A DNA stretch of 64,000 nt from Jacaranda mimosifolia. Taxonomy: Eukaryota > Streptophyta > Magnoliopsida > Lamiales > Bignoniaceae. The notes under the pieces are model-generated. The model worked only from the letters and a program-made list of their open reading frames with translations, was not told the origin of the DNA and did no database searches. Shown piece by piece: positions 1-11,893 of this stretch. Every line of letters begins with the position of its first letter. The stretch's first letter is position 1. The stretch covers positions 20,317,578 through 20,381,577 of the forward strand of contig CM032131.1 in the NCBI GenBank assembly GCA_018894105.1. The letters are read 5' to 3'. A program made the position numbers and the translations under genes.

Positions 1-1827
1 AGAATCTACTATATAGCTATAGTGGTAAGTCGGTAGTGACAAGTTCTCCAGCTTATGCTAATGCATATTATTAGTCCTCTTACCTGAGGATCTATGGTAA
101 CCTTGTGTCTGTCCTCATGCTTTGACTTTTCCTTGACCATTCAGCGAGTCTTTCGGGTTGAGGTTGGGTATGAGCTACTCGACATGGAGGTTTGTGAGAT
201 CCAAGATGGAATCCGATTCCTTGCTTTTGTGAAGGGCGAGTGCATCTCCTATGTATTCTATAATAATCGATTCTAAGAAATCCTTGCACAAGGATGGTGT
301 GATAATTTGAAAAAAGAGTTTTTCAAAGATGAGGTCACACAAAGGAATCGCACATTGGGAATAAAGACATAGTATCGAGGCTATTAGGGAGCTGACAAAT
401 ATCTTGCCCTAAGCCTCTTTTAGGAGATAGAAGATGGAAGGATCGTATTTACATGGTAAGCGTAGAGTTATAATGGTTCTCCAAAACATTTATTTCGGCC
501 AATTAGTTGGGCTCCATGGGCTTGAGGTTGGCCATCAACCATGGAGATTGTGTACTCTTCAATTAATGAGATTAATTGAATCGAGCCGATTAGTTTTAAA
601 ATATTTTAAACTAAAATGAATATATGATATTCAAAAGTCACAAGAAGTTGTGAGCCCATGTCCAATGAATGGTAGAACCTATTGAGTCACACACAAAAGC
701 CAATTAGCTTCCTAATTAATAGAGGAAATTTTCTAAGTGTTAGAAAATATCTCTTAGTGGACCGATTTTAAGGTATCAATTTTGAAGGTCAATTTTGGCT
801 TGATTAATTTAAGTATTAAATTAATCAATTAATTTAAGGAGTTAATTTTTTGGTGCTAATATGACCATCAATTGGTCAAGTTAACTTAAAGAGTTAAGCT
901 AACAAAAATCAAGCTTAAGAATTGAGCTTGTTTGACTTAAGAGTTAAGTCAAAAGTGTATTAGCTAAATTGAAGTTTTTAATTTAATTAATGGGTAGAAT
1001 ACATTTTGGAGGGAAAATTCAAATGAAATGTCTATTTGAATTAGCATTTTAATTAGCCTAAATTAGATTTCAAATGTAATTAAGATGCACATGAAATTCA
1101 AATGGGATTTGAATTTGCATTTGCTACCTTGGCAATGCAAGTGGCCGCCCATCCTGAGGAAGGTGTGATTCCAAATTGGCATCACACCAACCTCATCCTA
1201 TATATAGATATAGTGGGTGTGAGGATAGGTAATTGTTGAAAGTGTGAAAGAATTAGATTCTTTTGCAATTCCATCCAAAACCTCTTGCAAGCATTACATT
1301 CATGTGTTGAAAGCTTTGCTCTCTTCTTCTTCCTCCCTACCTAAAATCGGCCTCCACCATAGCCTATCTCTAGTCTTATTCTAGCTTATAGACTAGAGAT
1401 TTTGGAAGATCTATTTGGCGTGTGGATCATATCAATAGAGGCAAACAAGTTAGTTTGCTACGATTTGGAGATCCACCTTATCAAAGTCTAATTTGGCAAA
1501 TTTTTCTAGGGAGATCGAAAAATATTTTTGATCTGAATTTTTTTATGTGTTTCCTCCAAGATGTTAAGAGGTTGCAATATTTTTTGTCATGAATTTTGGT
1601 GGAGTTTTGATGAGGTTAAAAATTGCTCCATTCCTGCTGCATGGTTTCTGGCAGATTCTGGATTAGTGAAAGGTTCACCACTTTCTCCTTGGATTTTACC
1701 ATTTCAAGGTAACACTCTATCTAAATTTGGATTTTAGGTATGATTTGATCCTAGTTAGCATGTAAGCACTAGTTTATTAAGCTTTTGAAGGTTTTATAAT
1801 TGGATCCTAGTGCCTTACTTGTTTTCA
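1..1827 (+). repeat. 5' LTR of the copia element (partial)
   Basis: This stretch matches 8004-9834 throughout, with scattered substitutions and small indels. The end is set at a CA dinucleotide just before a tRNA-Met-like primer-binding site. A TATATATAGATATAG run at 1198-1212 lies in the region where transcription would begin and has its counterpart near 9207 in the right LTR. Confidence 0.9.
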
Positions 1828-1829
1828 AA

Positions 1830-1841
1830 TGGTTTCAGAGT
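1830..1841 (+). promoter_or_regulatory. Primer-binding site, initiator tRNA-Met type
   Basis: TGGTTTCAGAGT lies 2 bases after the LTR end. The usual copia site complementary to initiator tRNA-Met is TGGTATCAGAGC, so 10 of 12 positions agree. This is what fixes the 3' edge of the LTR. Confidence 0.8.
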
Positions 1842-3742
1842 CTAAATCATGCTTGGATTTGTATTTTTTTTATGATTGGTTCATGTGATGGATTGATCAT
1901 TATCACCAAATTCTCGATTCATATGATGAATTGGAGTGTTTGGATGATGTTGTGTGTGGCCCCTTGATTGTTGAATTGAGAGCATGTTAATATGTGTTTG
2001 AAGTGTTGATTCATATGATTAGTATGTTTTAATTCATAGCTATTAATATTGAATGTTGATTTAGCATTAATTAATGTTATATGTTGATATAGCATGTTGA
2101 TGATTGATCAGAAGAGTTTTGGTCACTTTTGGATCCAATTTGATTGGAGTTTTACTGGATGATTTCCTAGAATATAATTCTAGCTTTTTCCTAATTTTTG
2201 AAGGCATGTTTGAGCACTTGAATTTCCACTTTTAAAAGGTGTTTTGAATATGGAAATTCATCTATTATGTGTGTTTAAATGTTGAGAACATGTGCTAAAA
2301 TTATTGTTGCATGAAAGTTGAGTAGAAAATGGCTTGGCACACTTTGAAACCCCAAAACAGGGGTTGCCGAGTGCGTGCGGTCTGCCCAACTGTGCGCCCA
2401 GGCTGGGTGGTAGTCCCTTGCTTGGAGTTTTGGTGAGTGTTGAGCCTATTTTCCAACTCCTTTTGTGCTTGAAATATTTTTGCACCACACATATTAGATG
2501 CACAAATGTTGTGCAAGTCCTCACAATTATGTTTGACATTTGTTAATGCTTTTAAAAATTGATTAAAGTTAATCTTCCAATTATGGCATAAATGTTATGC
2601 TTATTCAATTTTTTATTTATGAGATAAGCATTTAATTATTAGAATTAATTGTTAATTTTAGATTTATTTATTGTTCATTTAATTGTTGAATGGGGATGAT
2701 CATGAGCCTTTAATATTGATTTTATTTTCAAGTTGTTAAACTGGATTGTATTAAATTGAGGCTTGCATGCCTCTTCATATCTACTTTGTAAATGTTATGA
2801 GAGTAGAATCACTAGAAGTGATGATTTCTTTCTCATGTAAAAGTTACATAGAGCAAAGGAGGCCATAGAGGCATAGAGACTTTTCAAGACCCATAAATGT
2901 ATGGGATACAATAATGTAATAGCTAGATTTAATCAACCTACCTAAAATCAACTAGGTGGTGCACCTATGGCTCATGGTCATCCCACCATTGGAGTAGGCT
3001 AGGCGCACTTACTTCTTTATACTTTATATATCCTATTGATGTATGAGATACATGTTTAGAATATAGAAACCTAAATAAGAAGATAAAATGATGAGATCTT
3101 GCAAGCAAACCCCCCTCCCCACTTAGAATGTCTAAGTGTTTTTCAAATATTAAGTCAAAACGGATACAAATTAAAAGAGTTTTAATTAATCTAAGTCTTC
3201 TACCAATAGTATGTGGCATGATGATGCTACCAACTTTGTGTGATATACATCCGGTCACGGGGGTCATACTTAGGTGGAAAGCTGTGACCATATGCTTTGC
3301 TTGAGATGCACCTTTGATTTAAGAACACCTACACATTATACATTTGGTCACGGGAGATGTTATGGTGCCCATCTTGAATCAAAGTTTGATTGGTAAGTTT
3401 GACTTAACACCGAGTAATGTAGAGGTCATCCATCAGGGGATCTACATGAAATGGTGAGGTAAAATATATCAAGAATTGCATGAGATGCAATTAGCAAATT
3501 TTGGTTACCTTTAGATTGCTTGTGGATATACATCCGGTTATGGGGGTCCACTTGCAAGTCTTTGGGATCTTGATTCTCACTAGGAAATATGATTTCCTGA
3601 ATTCTTTTGGGGGTGAAGAATTTGATAAAATAGTGGAAGGAAAATATGCTTGAAAGACCATGAACATGTTTTAATAACAAATTCAATCAAATGCTTATAC
3701 TCTTTTTTGGCCTCTTGTATATTTTTGAAATCTTCAAACAAA
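1842..3742 (+). other. Long untranslated leader of the copia element
   Basis: About 1.9 kb lies between the primer-binding site and the gag start codon. No long protein-like frame is visible in it. It includes a short GC-richer island near 2350-2420 inside otherwise AT-rich sequence. Two 'catccggt(c/t)a(t/c)gggggtc' motifs recur near 3250 and 3533. Confidence 0.6.
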
Positions 3743-6700
3743 ATGGCCAAGAATCCACTCGCATTAATTTTGGAAACTAATAAACTCACACGGCCAAATT
3801 TTCAAGATTGGTTGAGAAACCTTAAAATAATTCTTGACTCTGAAAAGCGGACTTACGTCCTTGATCAAAGTCTTGTGGACATACTTGGTGATGATGCCAC
3901 CGACGCAAAACGTGAAATGTTCACGAAATTTGTAGATGATGATCTACAAGTGAGATGTGTCATAATGGCCTCCACGTCCAACGAGCTCCAAAAGACTCAT
4001 GAGTACATAAAACATGTTAGAGAGATCTATGTACACTTATAAGAGTTGTATGGTGTACAAAATAGACACGAAAGGTTCGCTTTGTCCAAGGAGCTCTTTA
4101 GGACATGGATGAGTGAAAGGTCTAATGTCTATGATCACGACCTCAAGATGATAGGACTCATCGAGAAGCTTGGATAGTTAGATGTGGTCATGGACAACGA
4201 ACTTTACGTGGATTTTATCCTACAGTCATTGCCACCATCGTATGATCAATTCGTTATGAACTTCAATATGTCCAAGCAAGAAGTTATGATTAACCAGTTG
4301 ATCAATATGCTTGTGACCATGGAGGTAACTATGAGAAAAGAGAAGCCCCTTATGCTTGCATCTTTCTCCAAGTCGAGGGCCCTAGGGGTCCTAAAAATAG
4401 AGGTAAGATGAAGGAAAACAACCCGAGAAAAGTTCTGGGATGGTTAAGAAAAAGGCTAAAATCGAAGCTAGTTGTTTCCATTGTGGTGAGAAGGGGCATT
4501 GGAAGAGAAACTGCAAAGCTTACCTTGTAACCCTTGAGAAGGGTATGTACTTTATTGAAGTGCATATGACAACTAATTCTTCCTCATAGGTATTTGACAC
4601 TGCATACGGTTCTCACCTTTGTAATTTATTATAGGGGATAGAAGGAAGAAGGAGTCTTCATGAAGGGGATATGATCCTCCGCCTAGGAAATGGAGCAAGA
4701 GTTGCGTCCACTTTCCAAAGTGTTATCAAGTTAGACCTGGGGAATGCTTGCATTGTACTTGATCCTATTTATTATGTACCCCATCTTGTTAAAAATATTA
4801 TTTCAATTCCCGTTCTTGATAATGAAGGATTTGATTTTTCTATAGCGAATGGGATCTCGAAAGCATTAAAGAATGGTTCTTTAATTGTGCAAGGTACACT
4901 AATTAACGGATTATACATACTTGATTCCCAACTTTCACTTATGCACATTCAATCAAGTAAGAGAAAATTAGATAACCAAGAAGATGCCATGTTATGGCAT
5001 ACAAGACTTGGACATATTTCCAACAATAGGATGAACAAGTTAGAAACTCTCAAAGCACTAAATGTTAGTTGCATTGAGGATCTTCCTACGTGTGAATCTT
5101 ATTTAAAAGGAAAAATGACCAAGGTTTCTTCTGTAGGACAAACGAAGCGATCCATAAGTCTCTTCGATTTGATTCATACGGATGTTTGTGGACCACTAAG
5201 AGTTAGTGGAAGATGAGGCTATTCCTACTTCATTATCTTCACCGATGATTATAGTTGGTTCAAACATGTGTTTCTTATGAAGAACAAATCCGAAGCCTTT
5301 GAAAAGTTCAAAGTGTATAGGAGTGAAGTAGAAAAGCAATTGAGGCTAAGTATTAAAGCCCTTCAATCGAATTGAGGGAGAGAATACTTGAGCTCCAAAT
5401 TCTTAGATTATCTAAAAGAGAATGAGATTCTCTCTTAATGGACTCCACCCGACACACCTAAACACAATGGAGTAGCCGAGAGGAGAAACCCTACCTTGTT
5501 GGACATGGTGTGTTACATGATGAGCTTTTTCGATGTGCCCATATCCTTTTGGGGATACACCTTAGACATGACGGCGATGGTACTAAATATAGTACCATCT
5601 AAGTCGGTGCCAAAAACATCATATGAGATATGGCATGGCAAAGCACCCTCTTACAATTATCTTAAAGTTTGGGGATCTCCCGCCTACGTGAGACAGATAA
5701 TGGAAGATAAGTTGGATAGTAGATCCACCTTGTGCAAGTTTGTGGGATACCCTAGAGAGTCTATGGTTTACTATTTCTATGATGCCTTGGAACAAAATGT
5801 GTTTGTTTTGAAAAATGAATACTGTTTGGGAAAGCAATTTCTATTAGATAGGAATGGCATTGTTGTTAAACTTAATGAAGTTCAAGATGATCAAGAAATC
5901 TCACAAGCGATGGAAACAAATGAGCAACATGAGCCTCACACACAACCTTTAAGAAGGTCGGACCGAATCAAGAAGTAACTCAAAAGGTTCGAATTTCTTC
6001 ATGAGATGGGCCAATCGGATAATCATGGGAAGACCTATGAGGAAGTTATGTTGGACATAGATTTGGGATGTTGGCTTGAAGCCATGAGTCTGAAATGGAC
6101 TCCATGTACTTAAACAAAGTATAAATTTTGATAGATCCACCAAAGGGAATAGTTCATGTTGGTTTGCAAGTGGATCTATAAGCGAAAGCTTGGAGTAGAT
6201 AGAGAAGTGGTGACGTTTAAGGCACGACTAGTGGCAAAGGGTTACACTCAAAGACCCAGTATTGATTTTGAGGAAACCTTTTCACCGATTGTAATGCCTA
6301 AGTCCATTCGGATTTTACTTGCCATAGTCGCATATTATGACTATGAGAAATGGCAAATAGATGTTAAAACCACTTTCCTTAATGGAGATATTGAAGAAGA
6401 AATCTGTATAGAGCAACCATAAGATTTTACATCCAAGGGGAGTGAATGAAAAGTTTGCAAACTCCAGAGATCCATTTACAGACTAAAACAAGCATCTCGA
6501 AGTTGGAACATACGTTTTGACAAAACGGTCAAATCGTTTGGCTTTATCAAAAATATGTATGAACCATGTGTGTATAAAAGGGCTAGTGAGAGTAGTGTAC
6601 AATTTATTGTGCTTTATGTCGATGACATCTTTCTCATTGGGAATGAGATAGGAGTGTTAGAATGTACTAAAGCGTGGTTATCTACACAATTCTCCATGAA

Positions 6701-7601
6701 GAATTTTGGAGAAGCATCTTACGCATTAGGAATACGTATCTATAGAGATATATCTAAGAGGATGCTAGGGCTATCCCAAATCCCGTACATTGACAAGATA
6801 CTAAAAAGAGTTAGTATGGATGAATCCAAGAAGGGATTTCTTCCCATGGGACATGGCATTCATCTTTCCAAGTCTATGGCCCCCAAGATAGAGGAAGAGA
6901 AATAAAGGATGTCCCACATTCTTTATACCTCCGATATTGGCAGCATAATGTATGCAGTTTAATGTACAAGACTGGATGTGGCGCATTCGCTAAGTATTAC
7001 GAGTAGGTTCCAATCTAATCTCGGTGAGAGTCATTGGATGGTCGTAAAAGCAACCCTTAAGTACTTGAGAAGAACGAAGGACTTATTTTTGGTATACGGC
7101 AATGGAGAATTAAAACTTGAGGAGTTTTTGGATTCAAGTTTTCAATCCTATGGAGATAACCTAAAATCCACCTTTGGATTTATATTTTGTCTCAATAGCG
7201 GCATGGTGAGTTGGAAGAGTTCCAAACAAGACACCACAATCGATTCTACCACGGAGGCAGAATACATTGCGGCTTCAACAGTTACAAAGGAAGGTGTTTG
7301 AATGAAAAACTTCATTCAAGAGTTGAATGTAGTGCGTAGCATTGCTGAGCTAGTGGCTATCTATTGTGACAACACTGGGCCAGTAGCACAAGCCAAAGAA
7401 CTGAGATATCATCAAAAATTCAAGCACATTTTGAGGCGATACCATTTGATCCAAGAGATCATTGATAGATAAGACATCCAAGTAGAGACAGTTGCCTCGG
7501 AAGAGAATATAGTAGATCCAGTAACAAAACTCCTGACGCAAAATGTCTTTGAAGAACATCCTAAGAAGATAGGTCTCAAGGCCATGGAGCATTGGCTTTA
7601 G
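3743..7601 (+). pseudogene. Copia gag-pol polyprotein, broken
   Basis: One polyprotein frame runs gag, protease, integrase, reverse transcriptase and RNase H. The gag opens with MAKNPLALILETNKL and has a CX2CX4HX4C zinc knuckle at 4473-4514. The protease site at 4596-4604 reads DTA instead of DTG, with a stop just before it where Trp is usual. The integrase keeps the first catalytic Asp (IHTDVCGP) and the Glu (HNGVAERR), but the second Asp position reads Asn followed by a stop. Reverse transcriptase keeps YVDD (near 6618), and RNase H keeps CDNTGPVAQAKELRYHQKF (near 7365). At least ten in-frame stops interrupt it, mostly at former CAA, CAG, CGA or TGG codons. It would have made the particle, DNA copy and integration enzymes; it cannot now. 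Confidence 0.93.
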
Positions 7602-7602
7602 G

Positions 7603-7615
7603 GCAAGTGTGAGAT
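7603..7615 (+). promoter_or_regulatory. Polypurine tract of the copia element
   Basis: GCAAGTGTGAGAT directly follows the polyprotein stop and precedes the right LTR. It resembles the usual copia GCAAGTGGGAGAT tract that primes plus-strand DNA, with one G-to-T change in the purine run. Confidence 0.65.
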
Positions 7616-9834
7616 TATTAGAATAGTGATCGGCAAGCTAATTAGATTGGCCTTGTAAAAGCTATTTCCTTGTAAAACAATCTTGATTGAATGATATTCT
7701 TTATATGGTCGTCTTCATCTTATGCTCTTTATTACTTCACTTGCATTTAGATGAAGCCCCTAGGTCACTCATGAGTACGGGACTTAGTTTGGTGACCATG
7801 GAATAAGTCTTACACGATCGTGATCTCAAATCTTTCAAGTTGTAGGATCTTACGAGATAGGGCATCTAAGATCTGGATAAACTTGCACTAACGATGCATA
7901 AATCCAAGAGTTGGATATTACTTCATTCCATGAGCAACCGTATGAGATATGGGTGCATGTTAGTGGGTGCTTGTTAGAGAACAAGGCACTGAAGGCCCAC
8001 TAGAGAATCTACTATATAACCGTAGTGGCAAGTTCTCTAGCTTACACTAGTGCATAATATTAGTCCTCTGACTTGAGGATCCATGGTAACCTTATGTCTG
8101 GTTCTCATGCTTTGACTCTTCCTTGACCACTTAGCAAGTCTTTCGGGTTGAGGTTGGATATGAGCTACTTAGCATGGAGGTTTGTGAGATCCAAGATGGA
8201 ATCCGACTCCTTGCTTTTGTGAAGTGCGAGTACATCTTTTATGTATTCTATAATGATCGATTCTGAAAAATCCTTGCACAAGGTGGTGTGACAATTTGGA
8301 AAAGGAGTTTTCCAAAAATGAGGTCACACAATTGAACATTGGGAATATAGACATAGTATCGAAGCTATTAGGAAGCCGACAAATATCTTGCCCTAGGCCT
8401 CTTTTGGGAGATAGGAGATGGAAGGACCGTATTTGCATGGTAAGCATAGAGCTATAATAGTTTTCAAAAACATTCATTTTGACCAATTAGTTGGGCTCCA
8501 TGGGCTTAAGGTTGGACATCGACCATGGATATTGGGTACTCTTCAATTAATGAGATTAATTGAATCGAGTCGATTAGTTTAAAAGTGTTTTAAACTAAAA
8601 TGAATATATAATATTCAAAAGTCATAATAAGTTGTGAGCTCATGTCCAATGAATGGTAGAACCTATTGGGTCACACACAAAATCCAATTAGCTTCCTAAT
8701 TAATGGAGGAAATTTTCTAAGTGTTAGAAGATATCTCCTGTAGACCGATTTTAAGATATCAATTTTGAAGATCAATTTTGGCTTGATTAATTTAAGTATT
8801 AAATTAATCAATTAATTTAAGAAGTTAAATTAGATCAATAAATAAGGAGTTAATTGTTTGGTGCCAATATGACCATCAATTGATCAAGTTAGCTTAAAGA
8901 GTTAAGTTAATAAAAATCAAGCTTAAGAGTTGAGCTTGTTTGACTTAAGAGTTAAGCTAAAAGTTAATTAATTAAATTAAATTGTTTAATTTAATTAATG
9001 GGAAGAACACATTTTGGAGGAAAAATTCAAATGAAATGTTCATATGAATTAGCATTTTAATTAGTTTTAAATTAGATTTCAAATGTAATTAAGATGCATT
9101 TGAAATTCAAATTGGATTTGAATTTGAATTTGCCACCTTGGCAATGCAAGTGGCCGCCCACCTTAAGGAAGGTGTGATGCCAACTTGGCATCATACCAAC
9201 CTCACCCTATATATAGATATAGTGATTGTGAGGTTAGGTCATTGCCGAAAGTGTGAAAGAATTAGATTCTTTTGCAATTCCCTCCAAAAACTCTTGCAAG
9301 CATTGCATTCATGTGTTGAAAGCTTTGCTCTCTTCTTCTTCTTCCCTACATAAAATCGGCCTCCACCATAGATCTCTAGTCTTATTCCAACTTATAGACT
9401 AGATATTTTGGAAGATCTATTTGTTGTGTGGATCATATCAATAGAGGCAAACAAGTTAGTTTGCTATGGTATGGAGATCCACCTTATTAGAGTCCAATTT
9501 GACAAAATTTTCCAGGGATATTCATAAAGCTTTTTGATCCAAATTTTTTACAATGTTTCCTCTAAGGTGTTGAGAGGATGCTGTATTTTTTTCATGTGAA
9601 TTTTGCAGGAGTTCTGATGAGGTTAAAAATCGCTCCATTCCTGCTGCACGGTTTCTGGTAGATTCTAGATTGGTGAAAGGTTCACTACTTTCTCCTTAGA
9701 TTTTAGAATTTCAAGGTAACATTCTATCTAAATTTGAATTTTAGGCATGATCTCATCTTAGTTAGCATGTAAGCACTAGTTTATTAAGCTTTTGAAGTTT
9801 TTATAATTGGATCCTAGTGCTTTATTTGCTTACA
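7616..9834 (+). repeat. 3' LTR of the copia element
   Basis: About 2.2 kb. From 8004 it aligns to base 1 of the window and ends with ACA at 9834, matching the CA end of the left LTR. The expected TG start has become TA at 7616. It contains the same TATATATAGATATAG run (near 9207) as the left LTR. Confidence 0.88.
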
Positions 9835-10337
9835 TATGGGAATTAGTCCAGTGGAAACTTCTAGTTCTTTTATTGCAATCTCTTCATTTTTGACTGATTG
9901 TCTCCTTATGGATGTTTCGCCTTTGTCCCAAGCCTCAATTTGTTTCTCCATCATGTATCTGGCATCAAGATTGTCCACTTTGCTCATCAATTTGGAGATT
10001 TGAAAATCTCACTCTTGAACATTCTTCGTGAGTCCTTCAATAGCCCTCGTCAAATTTGCAATTTGTTCATCCAAGGTTGTAGCACTTTTCACCATCATCG
10101 TCTCCATGCTTGAGGAATTTGATGTTGAATGGACAATAGATGATGCAAATTCTTCCTTTGAGTCTCCACTATCTTCATTCCTATTAATAAATGCGGCAAC
10201 ACATTTTGCATAGCAAGCGAAGGGGCCTTCTCCAAAGATGATTGCAACTTCTTGATGACGCCAACACTTTTTGCTCCAGCATTTGTGGATTTTGAGGTAA
10301 TAATTTTCAATGCTATAGTCTTGTTGATGGCCATCAT
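9835..10337 (-). pseudogene. Ty3/gypsy gag N-terminal fragment
   Basis: Reading leftward from an ATG at 10337, the protein begins MMAINKTIALKIIT, continues through KKLQSSLEKAPS, and after a frameshift shows TTLDEQIANLTRAIEGL and KVDNLDARYMMEKQIEAW. This coiled-coil gag start is characteristic of a common plant gypsy family. It is preceded by a primer-binding-site-like sequence and an LTR end at 10403, as expected. The frame shifts at least twice. It stops abruptly at 9835, where the copia LTR ends, so the rest of gag and all of pol are missing on this side. Confidence 0.75.
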
Positions 10338-10379
10338 ATTTCAATCTTGATGAAAGAAAGAGATGAGAGGTAGAGATAG

Positions 10380-10400
10380 TCCCACTGGGTGTGCCAAAAT
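10380..10400 (-). promoter_or_regulatory. Primer-binding site of the minus-strand gypsy element
   Basis: On the minus strand TTTTGGCACACCCAGTGGGAC follows the LTR end (GCGTTTACA, then AAA). This is the usual wording just downstream of 5' LTRs in this gypsy group. It shows that the LTR at 10403 and above reads toward lower coordinates. Confidence 0.7.
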
Positions 10401-10598
10401 TTTGTAAACGCAAATTTCTTTATCTACAAAATTAAAATTACAAGACAAGAAAATCGTACAAATAAAATAAAATTAAAACCAATCAACGATTGATTCAATC
10501 TCTAATCTAATCCTCTAATTCTTCCCTTTAAAATATGATATTGAATTTAATGAGCTCCGTGAAGAATGCCTTGAGCATTGTGGACCTCCTCAAATTTG

Positions 10599-10757
10599 AT
10601 TTGAAGAAAAATAACGCCAATCTGAGGGCTTCGCACCTTAATCTCGAATCAAATGCCAAAATATATAAGCTCCTTAATTATGATTTGAAGAAAAATAACG
10701 CTAATCCAAGGGCTTCGCACCTTAATCTCAAATTAGCCGCCAAAATATATAAGCTCC
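10599..10757 (+). repeat. Two tandem ~80-bp repeats inside the left LTR arm
   Basis: A unit beginning GATTTGAAGAAAAATAACGC and ending near AAAATATATAAGCTCC occurs twice in succession. The right arm holds the same pair in inverted orientation (about 11510-11700). The duplication therefore predates the formation of the palindrome. Confidence 0.8.
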
Positions 10758-10954
10758 ATGAAGAACGGCCTGAACGTCGTGGATCTCCTTGAATTTAATT
10801 GAGAGAATTGCTGGACTTCTTCAAAGCTCCTCTCACTTGTTGGAATTTGTGTTGTGTCTTGAATGAGCTTTGGTCACCCCTTTTATATAGATGCCTAATG
10901 GGAGTCTTCCAGATTGACTTGAACTTCTTTGATAAATATAAATAGAAAATTTTA

Positions 10955-11338
10955 AATTAATAACTCTAGTATTTATTTTATTCTCAAATCAAATATTGAA
11001 AAGTGTCAAAGATGAAATGTCTACGTCTATGGACCAATCAAATTGAAAATATTTGATATTATCTATTGATATCTGATATTATTTCTTGATATATGATATT
11101 ATCTCTTGATATTTGATATTATCTTATCAAAGAGATAACTATCAAAAATTAATAACTCTAGTATTTATTTTATTCTCAAATCAAATATTGATAAGTGTCA
11201 AAGATGAAATGTCTATGTCTATGGACCAATCAAATCGAAAATATTTGATATTATTTATTAATATTTGATATTATTTCTTAATATATGATATTATCTCTTG
11301 ATATTTGATATTATCTTATCAAAGAGATAACTATCAAA
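10955..11338 (+). repeat. Two 192-bp direct repeats at the centre of the palindrome
   Basis: Units at 10955-11146 and 11147-11338 both begin AATTAATAACTCTAG and end AGATAACTATCAAA, with only a few differences. Each contains four or five short 'TTGATATTATCT' variations. They lie in direct orientation between inverted arms, so they are not part of the palindrome itself and may be a duplicated U3 region of the right-hand LTR. Confidence 0.85.
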
Positions 11339-11893
11339 TAAGTTCAAGTCAATCTGGAAGTCTCCCATCAAGCATCTATATAAAAGAGGTGACCAAAGCT
11401 CATTCAGGACACAACACAAATTTCAACAAGTGAAAGGAGCTTTGAAGAAGTCCAGCAATTCTCTCAATTAAATTCAAGAAGATCCACGGCGTTCAGGGCG
11501 TTCTTCACGGAGTTCATATATTTTGGCGTCTAATTCGAGATTAAGGTGCAAAACCCTCGGATTGACATTATTTTTCTTCAAATCATAATTAAGGAGATCC
11601 ACAACATTCAAAGCGTTCTTCAAGGAGCTTATATATTTTGGCGTTTGATTCGAGATTAAGGTGCAAAGCCCTCAAATTTGTGTTATTTTTCTTCAAATCA
11701 AATTTGAGGAGATCCAAGACATTCAAGGCATTCTTCGTGGAGCTCATTAAATCCAAGATCATATTTTAAAGGGAAGAATCAGAGGATTAGATTAGAGATT
11801 GAATCCACAGTTGATTGATTTTAATTTTATTTTATTTGTACAATTTTCTTGTCTTGTAATTTAATTTTGCAAACAAAGAAATTTGCGTTTACA

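Larger units (their letters stand above)
1..9834 (+). mobile_element. Ty1/copia LTR retrotransposon (left end outside window)
   Basis: The order is LTR, primer-binding site, long leader, gag-protease-integrase-RT-RNase H in one direction, then a second LTR; integrase ahead of RT defines copia. The sequence from base 1 onward aligns with the sequence from 8004 onward, so about 388 bases of the left LTR lie before the window. The right LTR ends at 9834 and abuts gypsy gag sequence, so this element probably inserted into that older gypsy copy. The target duplication cannot be tested because the left flank is missing. The polyprotein carries many stops, so the element is dead. Confidence 0.93.
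10403..11893. repeat. Long inverted repeat of two facing gypsy LTR copies
   Basis: The left end reads TGTAAACGCAAATTTC and the right end is its reverse complement, GAAATTTGCGTTTACA. The left arm (10403 to about 10935) matches the right arm (about 11340 to 11893) in inverted orientation with point changes and small indels. Both arms have their LTR 3' ends outward: the left one continues into a primer-binding site and gag, while the right one abuts hAT coding sequence. Within each arm a roughly 80-bp segment is present twice. The two arms flank a centre of two direct repeats. A normal element has parallel LTRs, so this is a rearrangement or an inverted duplication. Confidence 0.85.

Noticed and set aside
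10535..10792. Open frame with repeated Lys/Asn-rich motif (KKNNANLRASHLNL) resembling a repeat protein
   Set aside because: It lies entirely in the LTR arm and its repeats are DNA-level duplications also present, inverted, in the other arm.
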